A stretch of 64,000 nucleotides of DNA from Azolla caroliniana (lineage: Eukaryota > Polypodiophyta): the NCBI GenBank assembly GCA_043228905.1, contig JBHGNT010000006.1, positions 16,616,001 through 16,680,000 on the forward strand, read 5' to 3'. Position 1 is the first letter of the stretch, and each line of letters starts with the position of its first letter. Position numbers and translations under genes: made by a program. Below, in pieces: positions 38,489-49,973 of the stretch. A model generated the notes under the pieces. It saw only the letters and a list, made by a program, of their open reading frames with translations. It searched no databases and was not told the origin of the DNA.

Positions 38489-38701
38489 GTAACCGGAGGT
38501 GGATCGGTGATCCGATGCATCACTAGCCCAGTCGGCATCGGTATATCTGACTAGCTTCCCAGCTATACCATGTCGGTATAACAGTCCCCGATCCTTTGTG
38601 AGACTAACATACCAGAGTATCTAGTGGGCGCACTGAAGGTGCTCAACAGTTGGCTTCTGCATGAACTAGCTGATCACTTCGACCGGGTAATTGAGGTCGG
38701 G

Positions 38702-39655
38702 TCAAGTGATTGTCAGGTATATGAGGCTTCCGACAATTTGTCGGAATTGTTTCTCATTGCAGGCCGGTCCGGATTTGGGACGGAGCTTCTGGTTCCGGTC
38801 CAGGGGCGTGGACACAGGTCGGCATTCCGTCATGCCGAACTTGTACAACATATTCAACACATAGTGTCGTTGTGAGAGCAATATGCCGTCGGGGGTTCGG
38901 ATCACCTCGATCCCAAGAAAATAATGAAGGTCTCCCAGGTCCTTCATTTCAAATGCATCCGATAGCTGGAACTTTACGCGGCTGATTTCATTGAGTCCGG
39001 GTCCGGTGATGACTAAATCATCAACATAAAGTAGGATGCAAACCGGACTGTCTGAACCTTGCCGGATGAACAACAATGAGTCGGATTTAGATGTCACAAA
39101 CCCCATCTTACGCAACTGGTGTGTAATCTTCGCACTCCAAGCTCGGGGGGCTTGTTTCAGACTGTAAAGTGACTTCTTAAGCCGACACACCACCGACTTG
39201 TTCATCTCCGACTGAAAACCAGAAGGTTGGATCATATAGACCCGTTCTTCAAGGTCACCTTGAAGAAACGCATTCTTCACATCCATTTGGTGAAGATGTC
39301 ACCCCCTTGCAACAACAACTGCCAGTACCACATGAACCGTCGTCATCTTCGCTACCGGTGCGAAGGTCTCGTCGTAGTCGATTCCCTGGGTCTGTGCATA
39401 TCCCTTCGCCACTAATTGGGCCTTGTACTGGTTAACCGAACCGTCAGCATTGTACTTTATCTTGTACACCCATTTGCAACCGATTGGTTTACAGTGTCGG
39501 GGAGGGTCAACTAGGTCCCATGTGTCGTTGGCATCGAGTGCCCGCATTTCTTCTTCCATAGCGGCATGCCAATTTGCGTCCTTTGTCGCTTCTGCATAGC
39601 TCTCCGGCTCACGCACTTCCGCCACTTTGGTCATGTACGCATAGTGATGCGCCAT
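38702..39655 (-). pseudogene. reverse transcriptase of copia E
   Basis: Two long frames (39,655-39,299 and 39,286-38,702) separated by one stop: PIGCKWVYKIKYNADGSVNQ, DVKNAFLQGDLEERVYM, LKKSLYSLKQAPRAWS and the intact catalytic CILLYVDDLVITGPG, then DLHYFLGIEVIRTPDG. A few substitutions would account for its inactivity. Confidence 0.88.
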
Positions 39656-40354
39656 GTACTCATTGTAGCCATACCGCGTAACGGGGTTCTTCTTGCGGGA
39701 AGACCGGCGTAACTTGTCATCACCCGATTTGGGGCCCTTCTTGGCCGGTTCGGACTTCAGTCCTGAAGATCTGCCTTAATCCTTTCCGAAGTTGGAGTCG
39801 CTCCGATCCGACTCAACGTTGCCAAAATTCGTATTCCAACATCTTCTTCTTCCCCTTCTCTTTGCGTGTGAACTGTCTCCTCGGTTTCTTGCGTGGGGAG
39901 AGCACGACAAAGTCTCCACTACTCGCCGGTTCTTCATCCGACTAGTCATCTAGACTCAGCCGTCTCCACTACTCACCGGTTCTTCATCTGACTGGTCATC
40001 TCGACTCAGCCACTCATTCGGTCCACTGAGCCGGAATGAGATCGGACTCTCTTCTAGAGTGTCGAAGTCTTCATCTTCTATCTGGACCTCCTCGGACTCA
40101 CTAACCTCATCTTCCGGAATCGGGTCTTCGTCGGGAGTTGGAGTCGTTAAGGAGTACCATGATGCCATCTCATCAAACTCAACATCTCGGCTTACTCAGA
40201 CCTGCTTAGTCCGGGGTATAGCACTTATACCCCTTCTACTCATGCGAATAGCCAACTAGGATGCATTTCTCTGAATTCGGATCTAGCTTCCTCCTCTTCT
40301 CATCCAGTACATGCACATATGCTATGCTACCGAATATCTGAAGGTGTCTCAAAT

Positions 40355-41347
40355 TCAGCTTCTGCCCGAAATACAACTAATGTGATGACACCTTGTCTCC
40401 GATCCGGTTTTGGATGTAGACGGCCATCTGGACTGCCTCAGCCCAATAGAATTGGGGCATGCTCTTCTCCTCCAGCATTGCCCTTGCCGTGTCGACAATC
40501 GACCGGTTCTTCCTTTCGGCCACACCGTTTTGCTCCGGCGTGTATTTGCAGCTGAATTCTCTCCGAATTCCGTTCTGCTGCAGATAACTATTGAATTGGC
40601 CAGAAAAATATTCTTTTCTGCGTTCCGACCGCAAGCACTTGACCTTCTCTCTGTTTCCCGTTCAACTAAGCTTTGCAAGTTCCGGAAACATTCAAATACT
40701 TCGCTCTTTCGTTCAATGAGGTAGATCCACATGTGCCAGCTATAGTCGTCGATGAAGGAGACGAAGTATCGACTCCCGCCATGACTAACGTTCTATGCCG
40801 GTCCCCATACGTCCGAATGTATTAGATCGAGCTTGTTACGGCTCCGGTTTTGTTCAGTGGGGAATGGAAGCCAATGTTGCTTCCCGAGTTGGCAGGCTTC
40901 ACAAATTTCGTCCTTCCGGCTGCTAAGTTTCGGCAAACCGAAGACAACTTGTTTCGATTGTAGGTCCTGAAGCCTCCGGTAGTTCACGTGGCCGATCCGC
41001 TTGTGCCATAGGTCAATGTCCGACTCGACCTTCTGCCCTTTGGCAAACATGGTGGTGCCAACGTCATTAGTGTTGAGGATGAACATCCTTCCTTCTCTGT
41101 GCCCTTGCACAATTATCTAGCCTTCTTCCTCGATGAAGCACCTGACATGAATAAACTGCACCTGCATCCCCTGGTCGACGATTTGTCCGATCGACACCAG
41201 GTTCTTTGTGATTGTCAAAACGTGTAATACGTTCATCAACTTCCCCTTTTGTCTGACATGGCTTAAAGGGACTTCTCCGACATGCACAATCGGTTGAGGG
41301 GTGTCGTCTCTGGTTTCGACAATCCCCAGTTGCTCCGGTTTCTCCAA
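40355..41347 (-). pseudogene. integrase region of copia E
   Basis: Pre-integrase part (VESDIDLWHKRIGHVNYRRL, ICEACQLGKQHWLPF: the H-H-C-C finger), then IHSDVWGPA with the first catalytic Asp, and NGVAERKNRSIVDTARAML with the Glu. Frameshifts near 40,630 and stops at 40,790 and 41,117 break it. Downstream, 40,350-39,660 is a poorly preserved linker. Confidence 0.8.
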
Positions 41348-41356
41348 AAAAGAGAA

Positions 41357-42424
41357 CTAGTCTTCATGGCTCGTCATGTGGTTGGACGCTCCGTAATCAA
41401 TGTACCATACTTCCTCCAATTCGGAAGTAGTCTTCTTCATCGAGTTAGCCTTGTGCTTCATCACGAAGGTTGGCCCTTTACCGGTTTTCCCAGTTCCGGA
41501 TCCTTCTGATACTTCCACGTAGTGCGAGCTTTGTTGGTTCTCCCGACCGGTTTTGCCGGATCCGAATTTGTCCGAATCGGCGTGCTTCTTCCAACACTCG
41601 CTTTCCTTGTGGTCCTTTTTGCCACAGTACCGGCATTCCATGTGGGCCTTTCCTTGCCGGTTCCCGGCGCCGCTTTGACTCCCCCTATTTGTGGAGGGTT
41701 CGGAACTGCTGTTGACACCACCTCTGTGCCTCCGGTCCTGCCCTTGCCGGCCACCTCCATTGCGTGCCGACCCACCTCGTCCACCACGTCCATGGGGGCG
41801 ATCTTTCTCCGTGTACAACATCTGACCGTCCAATTGAGTGGTCCTTGACCCACTCGCGTGCTTTTCTTCGACCATCAACATCGATTGCAAGTCGAAGAAA
41901 GACAATGGTTTCTCTCGGGTGAAAATCGTTGTCCGGATTGGCCCGTACCTTTGTGCTAGACCACCGAGGCAGATTTGTACCATCTCGTCTTCATCCACCG
42001 TCACGTTGATGGACCCGAGTGTGTCGCAAATATCCTTTATCTTGGTGGTGTAATCCGTAACCGACATGTCTCTTTGCCAGATGTTGTTCAGCTCTTGCCA
42101 GAGCTGCAACTTACGGGTTGTGGTACTCATGGCGAAAATCTTCCTTAGATTTCCCCAGGTCGCCTTCGGCGTCTCTACATCCTTGATGTAGCCGAGCATC
42201 TGATCGTACACACAGGACGCGAGGCAATACAATACTCAGCTTGCTCCTTGCTCCCATACCGGGAAGTCATTGTGTGTCGGCTCCGACGCTACCTCGTTTG
42301 TTCCTTCCTCAAAGCTCCAATATACATGCCCCAGAAGGTACTGGTGCATCTTGTATGACCAAAACGCGTAGTTGCTCCGGTCGAGCTTCTTTGTTGGAAG
42401 TGAACTCGCCATTCCTTTGTCCAT
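41357..42424 (-). pseudogene. gag-protease of copia E
   Basis: The frame starts at 42,424 (MDKGMASSLPTKKLDRSNYA), with a TGA at 42,236, then 291 open codons. Gag core: ATWGNLRKIFAMSTTTRKLQ; Arg/Gly-rich stretch; zinc knuckle CRYCGKKDHKESEC; protease VWYIDYGASNHMTSHED, with D-Y-G in place of D-S-G. Confidence 0.85.
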
Positions 42425-42457
42425 ATCTTCTCTCTGTTTGTTGTTACTGGGTTCTAG

Positions 42458-42475
42458 GGTTCGTCTATGGAACCA
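42458..42475 (-). promoter_or_regulatory. candidate primer-binding site of copia E
   Basis: The minus strand reads TGGTTCCATAGACGAACC directly after the LTR. It starts TGG but is not the initiator-Met sequence; the tRNA was not identified. Confidence 0.6.
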
Positions 42476-42583
42476 TGTGAATGTAAACGTGCAAAAGCAT
42501 TATATAGAACCGGCTCATCCTGATAGCAATAGAGAATAAGATGAAGGTTTGATGGAGAAGCTTAGTACACAAAGAGTATACGT
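42476..42583 (-). repeat. 5' LTR of copia E, left piece (split by gypsy C)
   Basis: Matches 36,904-37,016 of the 3' LTR, up to AGAGTATACGT, where gypsy C begins. The other piece is 49,665-49,973. Confidence 0.92.
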
Positions 42584-43261
42584 TGTCGTGAAGAAAACCG
42601 TCCCCAGGCACAAACCATGTATAGTGTGTGTGAACTGGCCCTTACACGTGGGCACGCCCCTCGTTGTGCAGTAGATAGGCAGGCACAAAGGTCACATCCT
42701 AGGTAGCAATATCCTATAGGGAGAATCAAGGAGTATCTCTGTCCGAAAGGACAGAGAATTAATGTGATGTAAACGGGTAAGACGGCCTCCCTCCTTGAGC
42801 TATAAAAGAGAGGGAGACGGGGAGAGAAAGACATCGCGCGCTAGAGGGGACGAAGTGCTGTTGGACTGGGACCGAGCTCGTCTCCTCACCATAGCTTTCT
42901 TTGCGCAGGTTCTCGAGAGGCTGATTCTGCTCCGTGGAACGCCCGTGTGCTTCCGGCAGAATCTCCATCTTGCTCTCCTGTGAGCGTGGGTGATCAGGCA
43001 TCGGCATCCGTCTTGCCGACCTGGTCGGCTATATCTGTTCGAGTCATCTGCATACATATATTTATATACGCGTTCTTATACTCTATCTCCTGCCCAACTC
43101 GTGTCTCTTGTGTTGATTGGGCTGCGTTCCCGCGCGCTTCTTTGTCTATCCGTGTGTGAGCGTGTCTCTCTCTCTCTCTCTCTCTTTTCCCCACCTATTC
43201 CTCGGTCCAAGACCCCAGTGGTCCCGCCTTGTTCTCCACGCACGCGCGTAACAACGCGACA
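42584..43261 (+). repeat. 5' LTR of gypsy C
   Basis: TGTCGTGAAG...ACGCGACA. TATA-like GAGCTATAAAAGAG lies at about 42,798-42,811. A (CT) run lies at 43,164-43,185. Confidence 0.92.
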
Positions 43262-43265
43262 TCTT

Positions 43266-43283
43266 TGGTGAACCCGACGTGAA
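43266..43283 (+). promoter_or_regulatory. primer-binding site of gypsy C
   Basis: TGGTGAACCCGACGTGAA, four bases after the LTR, identical to A and B. Confidence 0.85.
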
Positions 43284-43304
43284 CAGGCGGCAGAGGAGTA
43301 GAAG

Positions 43305-45430
43305 ATGAGGGGGTCGGACCTTGCAGAAGCCATGGCTTCGGCTATAGACCGTATAGTGAGTGCGCGCGAAGGCACCGGTGCCCTTGATAGGGCTATCGAG
43401 GCGGTTGTCGGTACGATCGGCCGGTTTAGTGGAAAGGATGCCACGAGCTACTTGGCGTCCTACGGGCTGAGATGGTAATGAGGGACATCCCGGAAGAGAG
43501 GCGTCTAGCCGGATTCCCTTGAGTGGCGATGCCGGGTATCCATACGGAGGTGCTCGAGGTACGGGCCGAGAGCCGGACCTGGGAGGAGTTCGAAGGTCAG
43601 CTCCTCGAAAGATACGGGCTTGAAGATGCGCTTCGACTTTCGAAGCGGGACTTCATGGAGTGGGTGGAGACCCCCAACAAAGGAAGGAACACATCAGTGC
43701 TCCTTCGGGAGTTTGAGGAACGCTTCGCGCGCCTCTCGGTGCTTGACCAGACCGTTCTGGACACAAGCCGTATCCTATTGTTTGTTAAGTCGGTTGACGA
43801 GCGGGATCGGGAGCAGGGAGGCCTCCTACTGGAGACTGATGACGGGCTGACGGCCGACTGGGCCGTGGTGAAAAGGGTCTGTGGCCGTTTCGACAAACGG
43901 TGGGAATGGGTTGACAAAGGGTCGACAGGGGCAGGCTCTGTCGCAGCAAAGAAGCTCGAGCCAACACCACCAACGCGAAGGGAAGAGACCTGAGATTGGC
44001 TCGAGACCGGGTCGGCTTCAACCGGCGTGGTCAAGGGCTCGTCCGGGGGAGCAGCTCTGGAGGAGCTGACGCGAATGGTAAGGGATCTCCAGATCGCCCA
44101 AGCACGGAGGGATGGTGGCGACCAAGCCCGTGACCGACGACCTCTGGCTGAAAACAGGTGCATGTGGTGTGATGCAGTTGGGCACATCCGAAAGGACTGC
44201 GGGAACTTCGTCGAGGCGATGAGAAGCAACGTGGTGTACCTGTGGAACGGTCGGGTGCACGCCAGCGAGACCTAGAGGGCCCTGAACCTGAACGTCGGGC
44301 GAGGGGGTATGAAAAGGCTGATGCAGGAGGCGGCGGCTCGTCACGCGGAGATCGTTCACTACTCGGCGTCAGTTGGTATTCGGGTCGGAGGTGGCGAGGC
44401 CCCGAAGACGAACAAAGACGGGTTCTGGCTGACGATGCTGGAAGGCCTCGCTGGCGCACGGCTGAGGAAAGAAGAGGTGGACCGCGCGGAAAAACGGATC
44501 CGGGAGGTAACCGGGTGGAGTGACCCGGTGGAAGAAAAGACGGGCTTCGTCGAAGCCGCTTGTCAAAACTACGAGGCTCTGGTGGAGGACAAGCGGGTAG
44601 GGAAAACCGGAGGGGCCGGGCCCTCGCAGCGATATGAAACTCGATTCGGGCAAAGGCGGAATGAGGCTGGTGTAACCGGCGCCCAGGATAATCCCAAGAG
44701 GGGCGGGTACCGGCTAGGCACAGAAATCGAAAGATCCACGGACCTGCGAAAGGTCCTGGAAGAACGAATCCTCGACAGCAAGGTGGAACTGTCGCTGAGG
44801 GAAGTGCTCGGGATCGCCAAGAAGGAGTTCCACGACTCCATCGTAGACTTGGTGAAGAGGAAGAGGCTGTCGACGGAGACAGAACCGGAGAAGCCAGTGG
44901 AGGTGCGGACGACGCACATAGAGAACATGGCGCTGGAAGACGAGTTGGTGGAGAGCCACTATTCGAGGCCGCACTGGGCCAGGGCGACCATGGAGACCCC
45001 TGTGAAGATCGGAGATGTTCATGAACCGGTGGTGGCGTTGGTGGACCACGGTTCAGAAATCAATTTGATGTCCATGGACTTCTATAAGAAGGGGAAATGG
45101 CCGATCAACACCAAGCACGGGTGGAAGATACGGGCAGCGATGCGTGCCATCGAAGAACTGCATGGAGCCTGCCCGAATATACGAGTAAAGATCGGCGATG
45201 TCGAGATTTACCAACACTTCTTCGTATAGGAGACGTCCTCACATCCGGTTATACTAGGAGAACCATACATCACGGCAGCACGGATGGAGACCAAGGTGCT
45301 GGACAACGGCTCGGCCTATGCAAGGGTCAAGACCCAGGATGGGCATCACTCGGTCCAGTTCCTGACGGTGAGACCAAACCATGAGCGGAACCGCGAGACC
45401 CTCGGGGGCGAAAGTCAAGAGGATTTTTAG
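43305..45430 (+). pseudogene. gag-protease of gypsy C
   Basis: It starts at 43,305 (MRGSDLAEAMASAIDRIVSA). A frameshift near 43,470 and a stop at 43,991 interrupt gag. The core reads RTWEEFEGQLLERYGLEDAL and LREFEERFARLSVLDQTVL; the zinc knuckle is CMWCDAVGHIRKDC (about 44,159). The frame 44,309-45,229 carries the spacer and the protease VVALVDHGSEINLMSMDFYK, with DHGS at the usual DSG/DTG site, then a TAG at 45,227-45,229 in place of the Gln of homologues. It ends QEDF at a TAG (45,428-45,430), the conserved junction to pol. Confidence 0.85.
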
Positions 45431-48009
45431 AGAGGGCTATCAAGGCGTGGGGCCGCGATAGTCCGGACACTCCGGGAAAACCCCACCAGTGTACGATAGC
45501 GAAAAGGACCTGTACTATAAGTAGGAAATTTTGGTTCTCCGACAACGGAGGGTGTACGATAGTTGACATTGTTGGATGGAAGAAAAAAAGGGCGGAGGAG
45601 CGACTTCGGGCATGTGGCGTCCTCGGCCTTGGAGAGGAAATCAACGGAGCCGTGGAGACGGCCTCTCTCGTCGATACCTTGGGGGAGCTGCGAGAGGTAG
45701 TCGGACGAGTCCTTGAAGAGGACCGGATGATTGCGGTATGTTCGGAAAGGATGTACGAAGTCATCGCAAACTTCAGTAGAGGGTTCGAGTCGGATCGGAC
45801 GGCACGGGTGGACACGAGGTACAAGACTGTGGACCGGAAGGTGAGGCCAGTCGCGGCTCCCTTGCCGGAGGGCAGCGAGTTGTGAATAAAGGGGGTTGCG
45901 TCGGACCCGAGTTTACGAAATCCGGCCCGCATAGGACACACGTTCACCGACATAACGCTGCGTGAGCTCAAAATCGGTGGGGGTGGCTTCCTACTGCAGG
46001 CGGAAGAGGACCGTTTTCGGGGAATGCTCGGAAGGCACGGGAAGGCTTTCGCGTTTTCACCAGAGGAGATCGGGTGCGTAGACCCGACAGTCGTGGAACC
46101 GATGGTGATATTCACGGTACCGCATGTGCCGTGGAGTCTCAAACCGATTCTAGTACCCAGAGCTCACATACCGAAGCTGATGGAGCTGTTAAAGCAGAAG
46201 GTCGAGATGGGAATCCTCGAATTGTCGAGTGCCCCATACTCGAATCGGTGGTTTACCGTGCCGAAGAAGGACGGCACGCTGCGCTTTATTCAAGACCTGC
46301 AGTCGGTCAACAAGGTGACCATTCGAAACGCAAGAATCGAACCGACAATAGACGAGTTCGCGAAGGCCTTCGCCGGAAGGTCGATTTACTCGGTCGGTGA
46401 TCTCTACTCGGGGTACGATCAGTTCCAGCTTGCCGCAGAGAGCAGAGACATCACGACATTGCGAACTCCTCTCGGCCTAGTACGGATGTGTACCCTGCCG
46501 CAAGGAGGGACGAACTCGGTGGCTCACATGGTGAACGCAATGAACAAGGTGTTGAGGGATTGTATCCCGGACATCACCATGCCGTTTTTGGATGACGTCC
46601 CGATCAAGGGATGCCCGATGGAGGAAAGGGACGAGACGATCGGACCGGACGGATGCCGGAAATTCGTGGCGATGCACATCGATGACTGCGAGAAGGTGCT
46701 GCAGAGGTTGGAGGGCGCGAGGCTCACCTTCTCCGGGGGAAAATCGGCGTTCGGGCAATTAGAGATCATGGTCGTCGCACACCTATGCGGGCCGTATGGC
46801 CGGAAACCATCTCCGGCTAAAGTGGAAGCCATCTCCGCGATGAAGCACGACTGTAGCTCGATCACGGAGGTTCGGAGGTTCTTGGGAGCGTGCGCGTTCT
46901 ACCACATATGGATCCCGCATTACGCTCACGTCGCGGAGCCGTTATACGGGTTGCTGAAAAAGGGGCGAAAATTCGAGTGGAGAGACGAGCATACAGAGTC
47001 TGTCCGAAAGATGAAGGAAGCACTTGCCGCAGCTCCGACGCTCCGAAAGGCTGTCTACGGAAAGGACACTCCAATTTACGTAACGGTAGACACGAGCCCG
47101 ACCAGGATCAGATGGGTCGTCAACCAAGAGGACGAGGACGTCATGCGTTTCCCGATATGGTTCGGCGCAAAGGTCCTCAGCGAGCGACAGCGAGGATACG
47201 CCCAAGTTAAACGCGAGCTCTGGGGTATCGTTTCGGCGGTAAAGGCCGATAAAGACTACCTGATCCGGGCAGAGGTAATTATCGAGACGGACTGCCTGCC
47301 AACTCTTGGCATGGTTTCCGGATGCACAATGCCGGACCTGGCAATGCTCAGGTGGATAGCGTACATCAAGTCCCTGAATCCGGAAATACGACACATTTCC
47401 GGGAAAGACAACGCCATGGCCGACATGCTTTCAAGGGCGAGGTTCGAAAACGAGGGTGGCATGGTTTCGGAGGATGAGGAAGTCGGCGTGGACTTCTTCG
47501 AGGCGGCCTACGTAACAACCGGCAGGGAATGCACTCCAACGCTTAACGATTTCGACGAGAGCAAGTACAACGGGGAGTGGCTACAGATCGGCGAGTTCCT
47601 GAAAACAATGACACCGGACGCGGCATGGACAAAGGATGAGGCCGACCGGATCCGGAAGAAAGCATACTTATTCTTTCTCCGGGACGGGTACATATGGAAG
47701 CACCCGAAGAAGAGGAACGACATCCCACTCCGAGTGGTGGCGAAGGAGGAACAGGAGCATTTGCTGGCGGTGTACCACGATAGCCTGCGGGCTGGACACC
47801 GTGGAACGTGGGCCACGTTCGAAAAGCTAAAGGGGAAGTACTGGTGGTCGGGACTATACCGGGACGTGCATCGGTTCGTGACGACTTGCGAGAGCTATCA
47901 GGTGCACTCCATGATCCGACATCGGGACGAGCTTCACCTGACCTACCCTCCAACCGTCCACTTCAAGTGGATGGTGGATTTGGTAACGATGCAGATGGGG
48001 GTAGGATAG
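45425..48009 (+). pseudogene. pol of gypsy C: pre-RT, RT, RNase H, integrase start
   Basis: Frame -1 relative to gag-protease, open except for a TGA at 45,883-45,885 (Trp in fragment G). Pre-RT: TRYKTVDRKVRPVAAPLPEG. RT: APYSNRWFTVPKKDGTLRF, DLYSGYDQFQLA, and catalytic MPFLDDVPIKGCPM. RNase H: YVTVDTSPTRIRWVVN, RGYAQVKRELWGI, IETDCLPTLGM and ISGKDNAMADMLSRA. Integrase finger: HDSLRAGHRGTWATFEKL, then CESYQ, where the last Cys is Tyr. First catalytic Asp: FKWMVDLVTM. A TAG at 48,007-48,009 separates the rest of integrase. Confidence 0.85.
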
Positions 48010-48912
48010 ATGCGGTATCTAGTGCTGGCTCGGGAAGATCTAATGAACCAGGTTGAAGGCCGAGCCCTGCAGAACAAAAAGACGGCAGCCGTGTGGGGGT
48101 TTCTGATTGAGGACGTAGTATGCCGATACGTTTGCGTAGGGAAGATCGTGGCTGACCGTGGTGAGTTGGACGCAGAAGAGGCCGAAGAGTTGTTCGACAG
48201 GCTAGGAGTCAAACTCTCGCTCACCACAGCGTACAATCCGGAGGCGAACGGGAAGGTAGAGCGCGAACACGGGCCGATTGTCAAAGCGCTAGTCAGGGCG
48301 TGCGGAGGCCAGGTCGGGAACTGGCCACGGCTGCTACCTTATGCCTTGTGGGCAGACCGGACTACGCACAGTTCGGTGACAGGGTTCATGCCGGCCGAGC
48401 TTATGTTCGGACAGAAACCGATCATGCCAACGGAACGGACGATCTCCTCGTGGGCCACGGTGGACTGGAGGGATGAGATGAGCCGGGAGGAACTATTGGC
48501 GGCGCGGATTCGGCAGCTCGAGCAGAGGCCGGAGGACGTAGAGCGAGCCGCGGAGAAACTTCGGGTAGCGAGGATAAGGAACAAAGCCCAGTTCGACCGA
48601 ACACACCGGCTCCGACCAAGGAAGATCGAGGAAGGCGACTGGGTGCTAGTCTACGACAGCAGCCTCGACAATCAACACAAGGCCACGCGGAAGTTCGCGA
48701 GGAGGTGGTTCGGGCCTTACGTAGTAACAGGCGCCAACGACAATGGGATGTACCATCTCGCGGAGCTCGACGGTACGAGAATGGCGATACCGGTAGCGGG
48801 AAAGAAGATCAAAGCGTTCAAGAAACGACACGACGGTGAGCCGGAGCAAGGGGGCACGAACAACAACGACGAGCAACCCGAGGCGGAGGACAAACCGGTA
48901 AACAAGGAATAA
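48010..48912 (+). pseudogene. integrase C-terminal part of gypsy C
   Basis: Continues in the pol frame after the TAG at 48,007. Second catalytic Asp in KIVADRGELDAEEAEEL and Glu in NPEANGKVEREHGPIV. Then a GPY-like ARRWFGPYVVTGANDNGMYH and an acidic tail ending at 48,912. No chromodomain was recognised. Confidence 0.85.
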
Positions 48913-48975
48913 GGGCAATGACCAGTTTTCTCCAGGAGGAACCCAATTTTGGCGCATACCAGTGGATGCGCGGTT

Positions 48976-48988
48976 AGGTGGGGGCGGA
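48976..48988 (+). promoter_or_regulatory. polypurine tract of gypsy C
   Basis: AGGTGGGGGCGGA directly precedes the 3' LTR. Element D has an equivalent tract at 51,286-51,297. Confidence 0.85.
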
Positions 48989-49660
48989 TGTCGTGAAGAA
49001 ACCCGTCCCCAAGCGCAAACCATGTATAGCGTGTGTGAACTGGCCCTTACACATGGGCACGCCCCTCGTTGTGCAGTAGATAGGCAGGCACAAAGGTCAA
49101 ATCCTAGGTAGCAATATCCTATAGGGAGAATCGAGGAGTATCTCTGTCCGAAAGGACAGAGAATTAATGTGATGTAAACGGGTAAGACGGCCTCCCTCCT
49201 TGAGCTATAAAAGAGAGGGAGACGGGGAGAGAAAGACATCGCGCGCTAGAGGGGACGAAGTGCTGTCGGACTGGGACCGAGCTCGTCTCCTCTCCATAGC
49301 TTTCTTTGCGCAGGTTCTCGAGAGGCTGATTCTCCTCCGTGGAACGCCTGTGTGCTTCCGGCAGAATCTCCATCTTGCTCTCCTGTGTGCGTGGGTGATC
49401 AGGCATCGGCATCCGTCTCGCCGACCTGGTCGGCTGTATCCGTTCGAGTCATCTGCATACATATATTTATATACGCGTTCTTATACTCTATCTCCTGCCC
49501 AACTCGTGTCTCTTGTGTTGATTGGGCTGCATTCCCGCGCGCTTCTTTGTCTATCCGTGTGTGAGTGTCTCTCTCTCTCTCTCTTTTCCCCACCTATTCC
49601 TCGGTCCAAGACCCCAGTGGTCCCGCCTTGTTCTCCACGCACGCGCGTAACAACGCGACA
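48989..49660 (+). repeat. 3' LTR of gypsy C
   Basis: Nearly identical to the 5' LTR. TATA near 49,203-49,216. Followed by ACGT, the target duplication. Confidence 0.92.
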
Positions 49661-49664
49661 ACGT

Positions 49665-49973
49665 GTGAGAGACAGAGAGAGCAGAATGTAAGCGTAGATT
49701 CAAAAAAATGAAAATACTCTATAACTCTGTACATACAACGTGCTAAACAACATTATTTATACAAGTCCGTAAAGGATTGATAGAAGTACTGACAGGTACT
49801 TCAATATTCCTACGTGCGACTGGTACTAACTATGAGACAATGATTACCTAGTAGTCTAGGCTACTACTAGGCTTCCGGTTCCCGCTCGAATCCGGTTGTC
49901 CGATCCGTCTCCCCGATCCGGCCAGTTGTTTTTGGATACCAATCCGGATCCGATTGAGCTTGCTCGCTCAACA
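49665..49973 (-). repeat. 5' LTR of copia E, right piece
   Basis: Resumes the E LTR (GTGAGAGACAGAGAGAGC; compare 37,011 onward) and ends CTCAACA at 49,973, then TAACA. Confidence 0.9.

Larger units (their letters stand above)
42584..49660 (+). mobile_element. Ty3/gypsy element C, full-length (7,077 bp)
   Basis: LTRs are 42,584-43,261 (678 bp) and 48,989-49,660 (672 bp), with TG...CA ends. It is flanked by ACGT at 42,580-42,583 and 49,661-49,664. It has PBS, gag-protease, pol and PPT. The LTRs differ at only a handful of bases and in a CT-repeat length. It is visibly GC-richer than the surrounding DNA. At least three stops and one gag frameshift make it non-coding today. Confidence 0.93.
36904..49973 (-). 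mobile_element. Ty1/copia element E, full-length but interrupted by gypsy C
   Basis: A minus-strand copia with both LTRs: 3' LTR 36,904-37,345, and 5' LTR 42,476-42,583 plus 49,665-49,973, split by C. It is flanked by TAACA at 36,899-36,903 and 49,974-49,978. The internal region of about 5.1 kb has gag-PR-IN-RT-RH in copia order, with moderate decay. Closely related to F and M. Confidence 0.92.

Noticed and set aside
45327-46142. 271-codon minus-strand ORF opposite pol of gypsy C
   Set aside because: It is the antisense shadow of the pol frame in GC-rich DNA. The plus strand has clear pre-RT and RT motifs.
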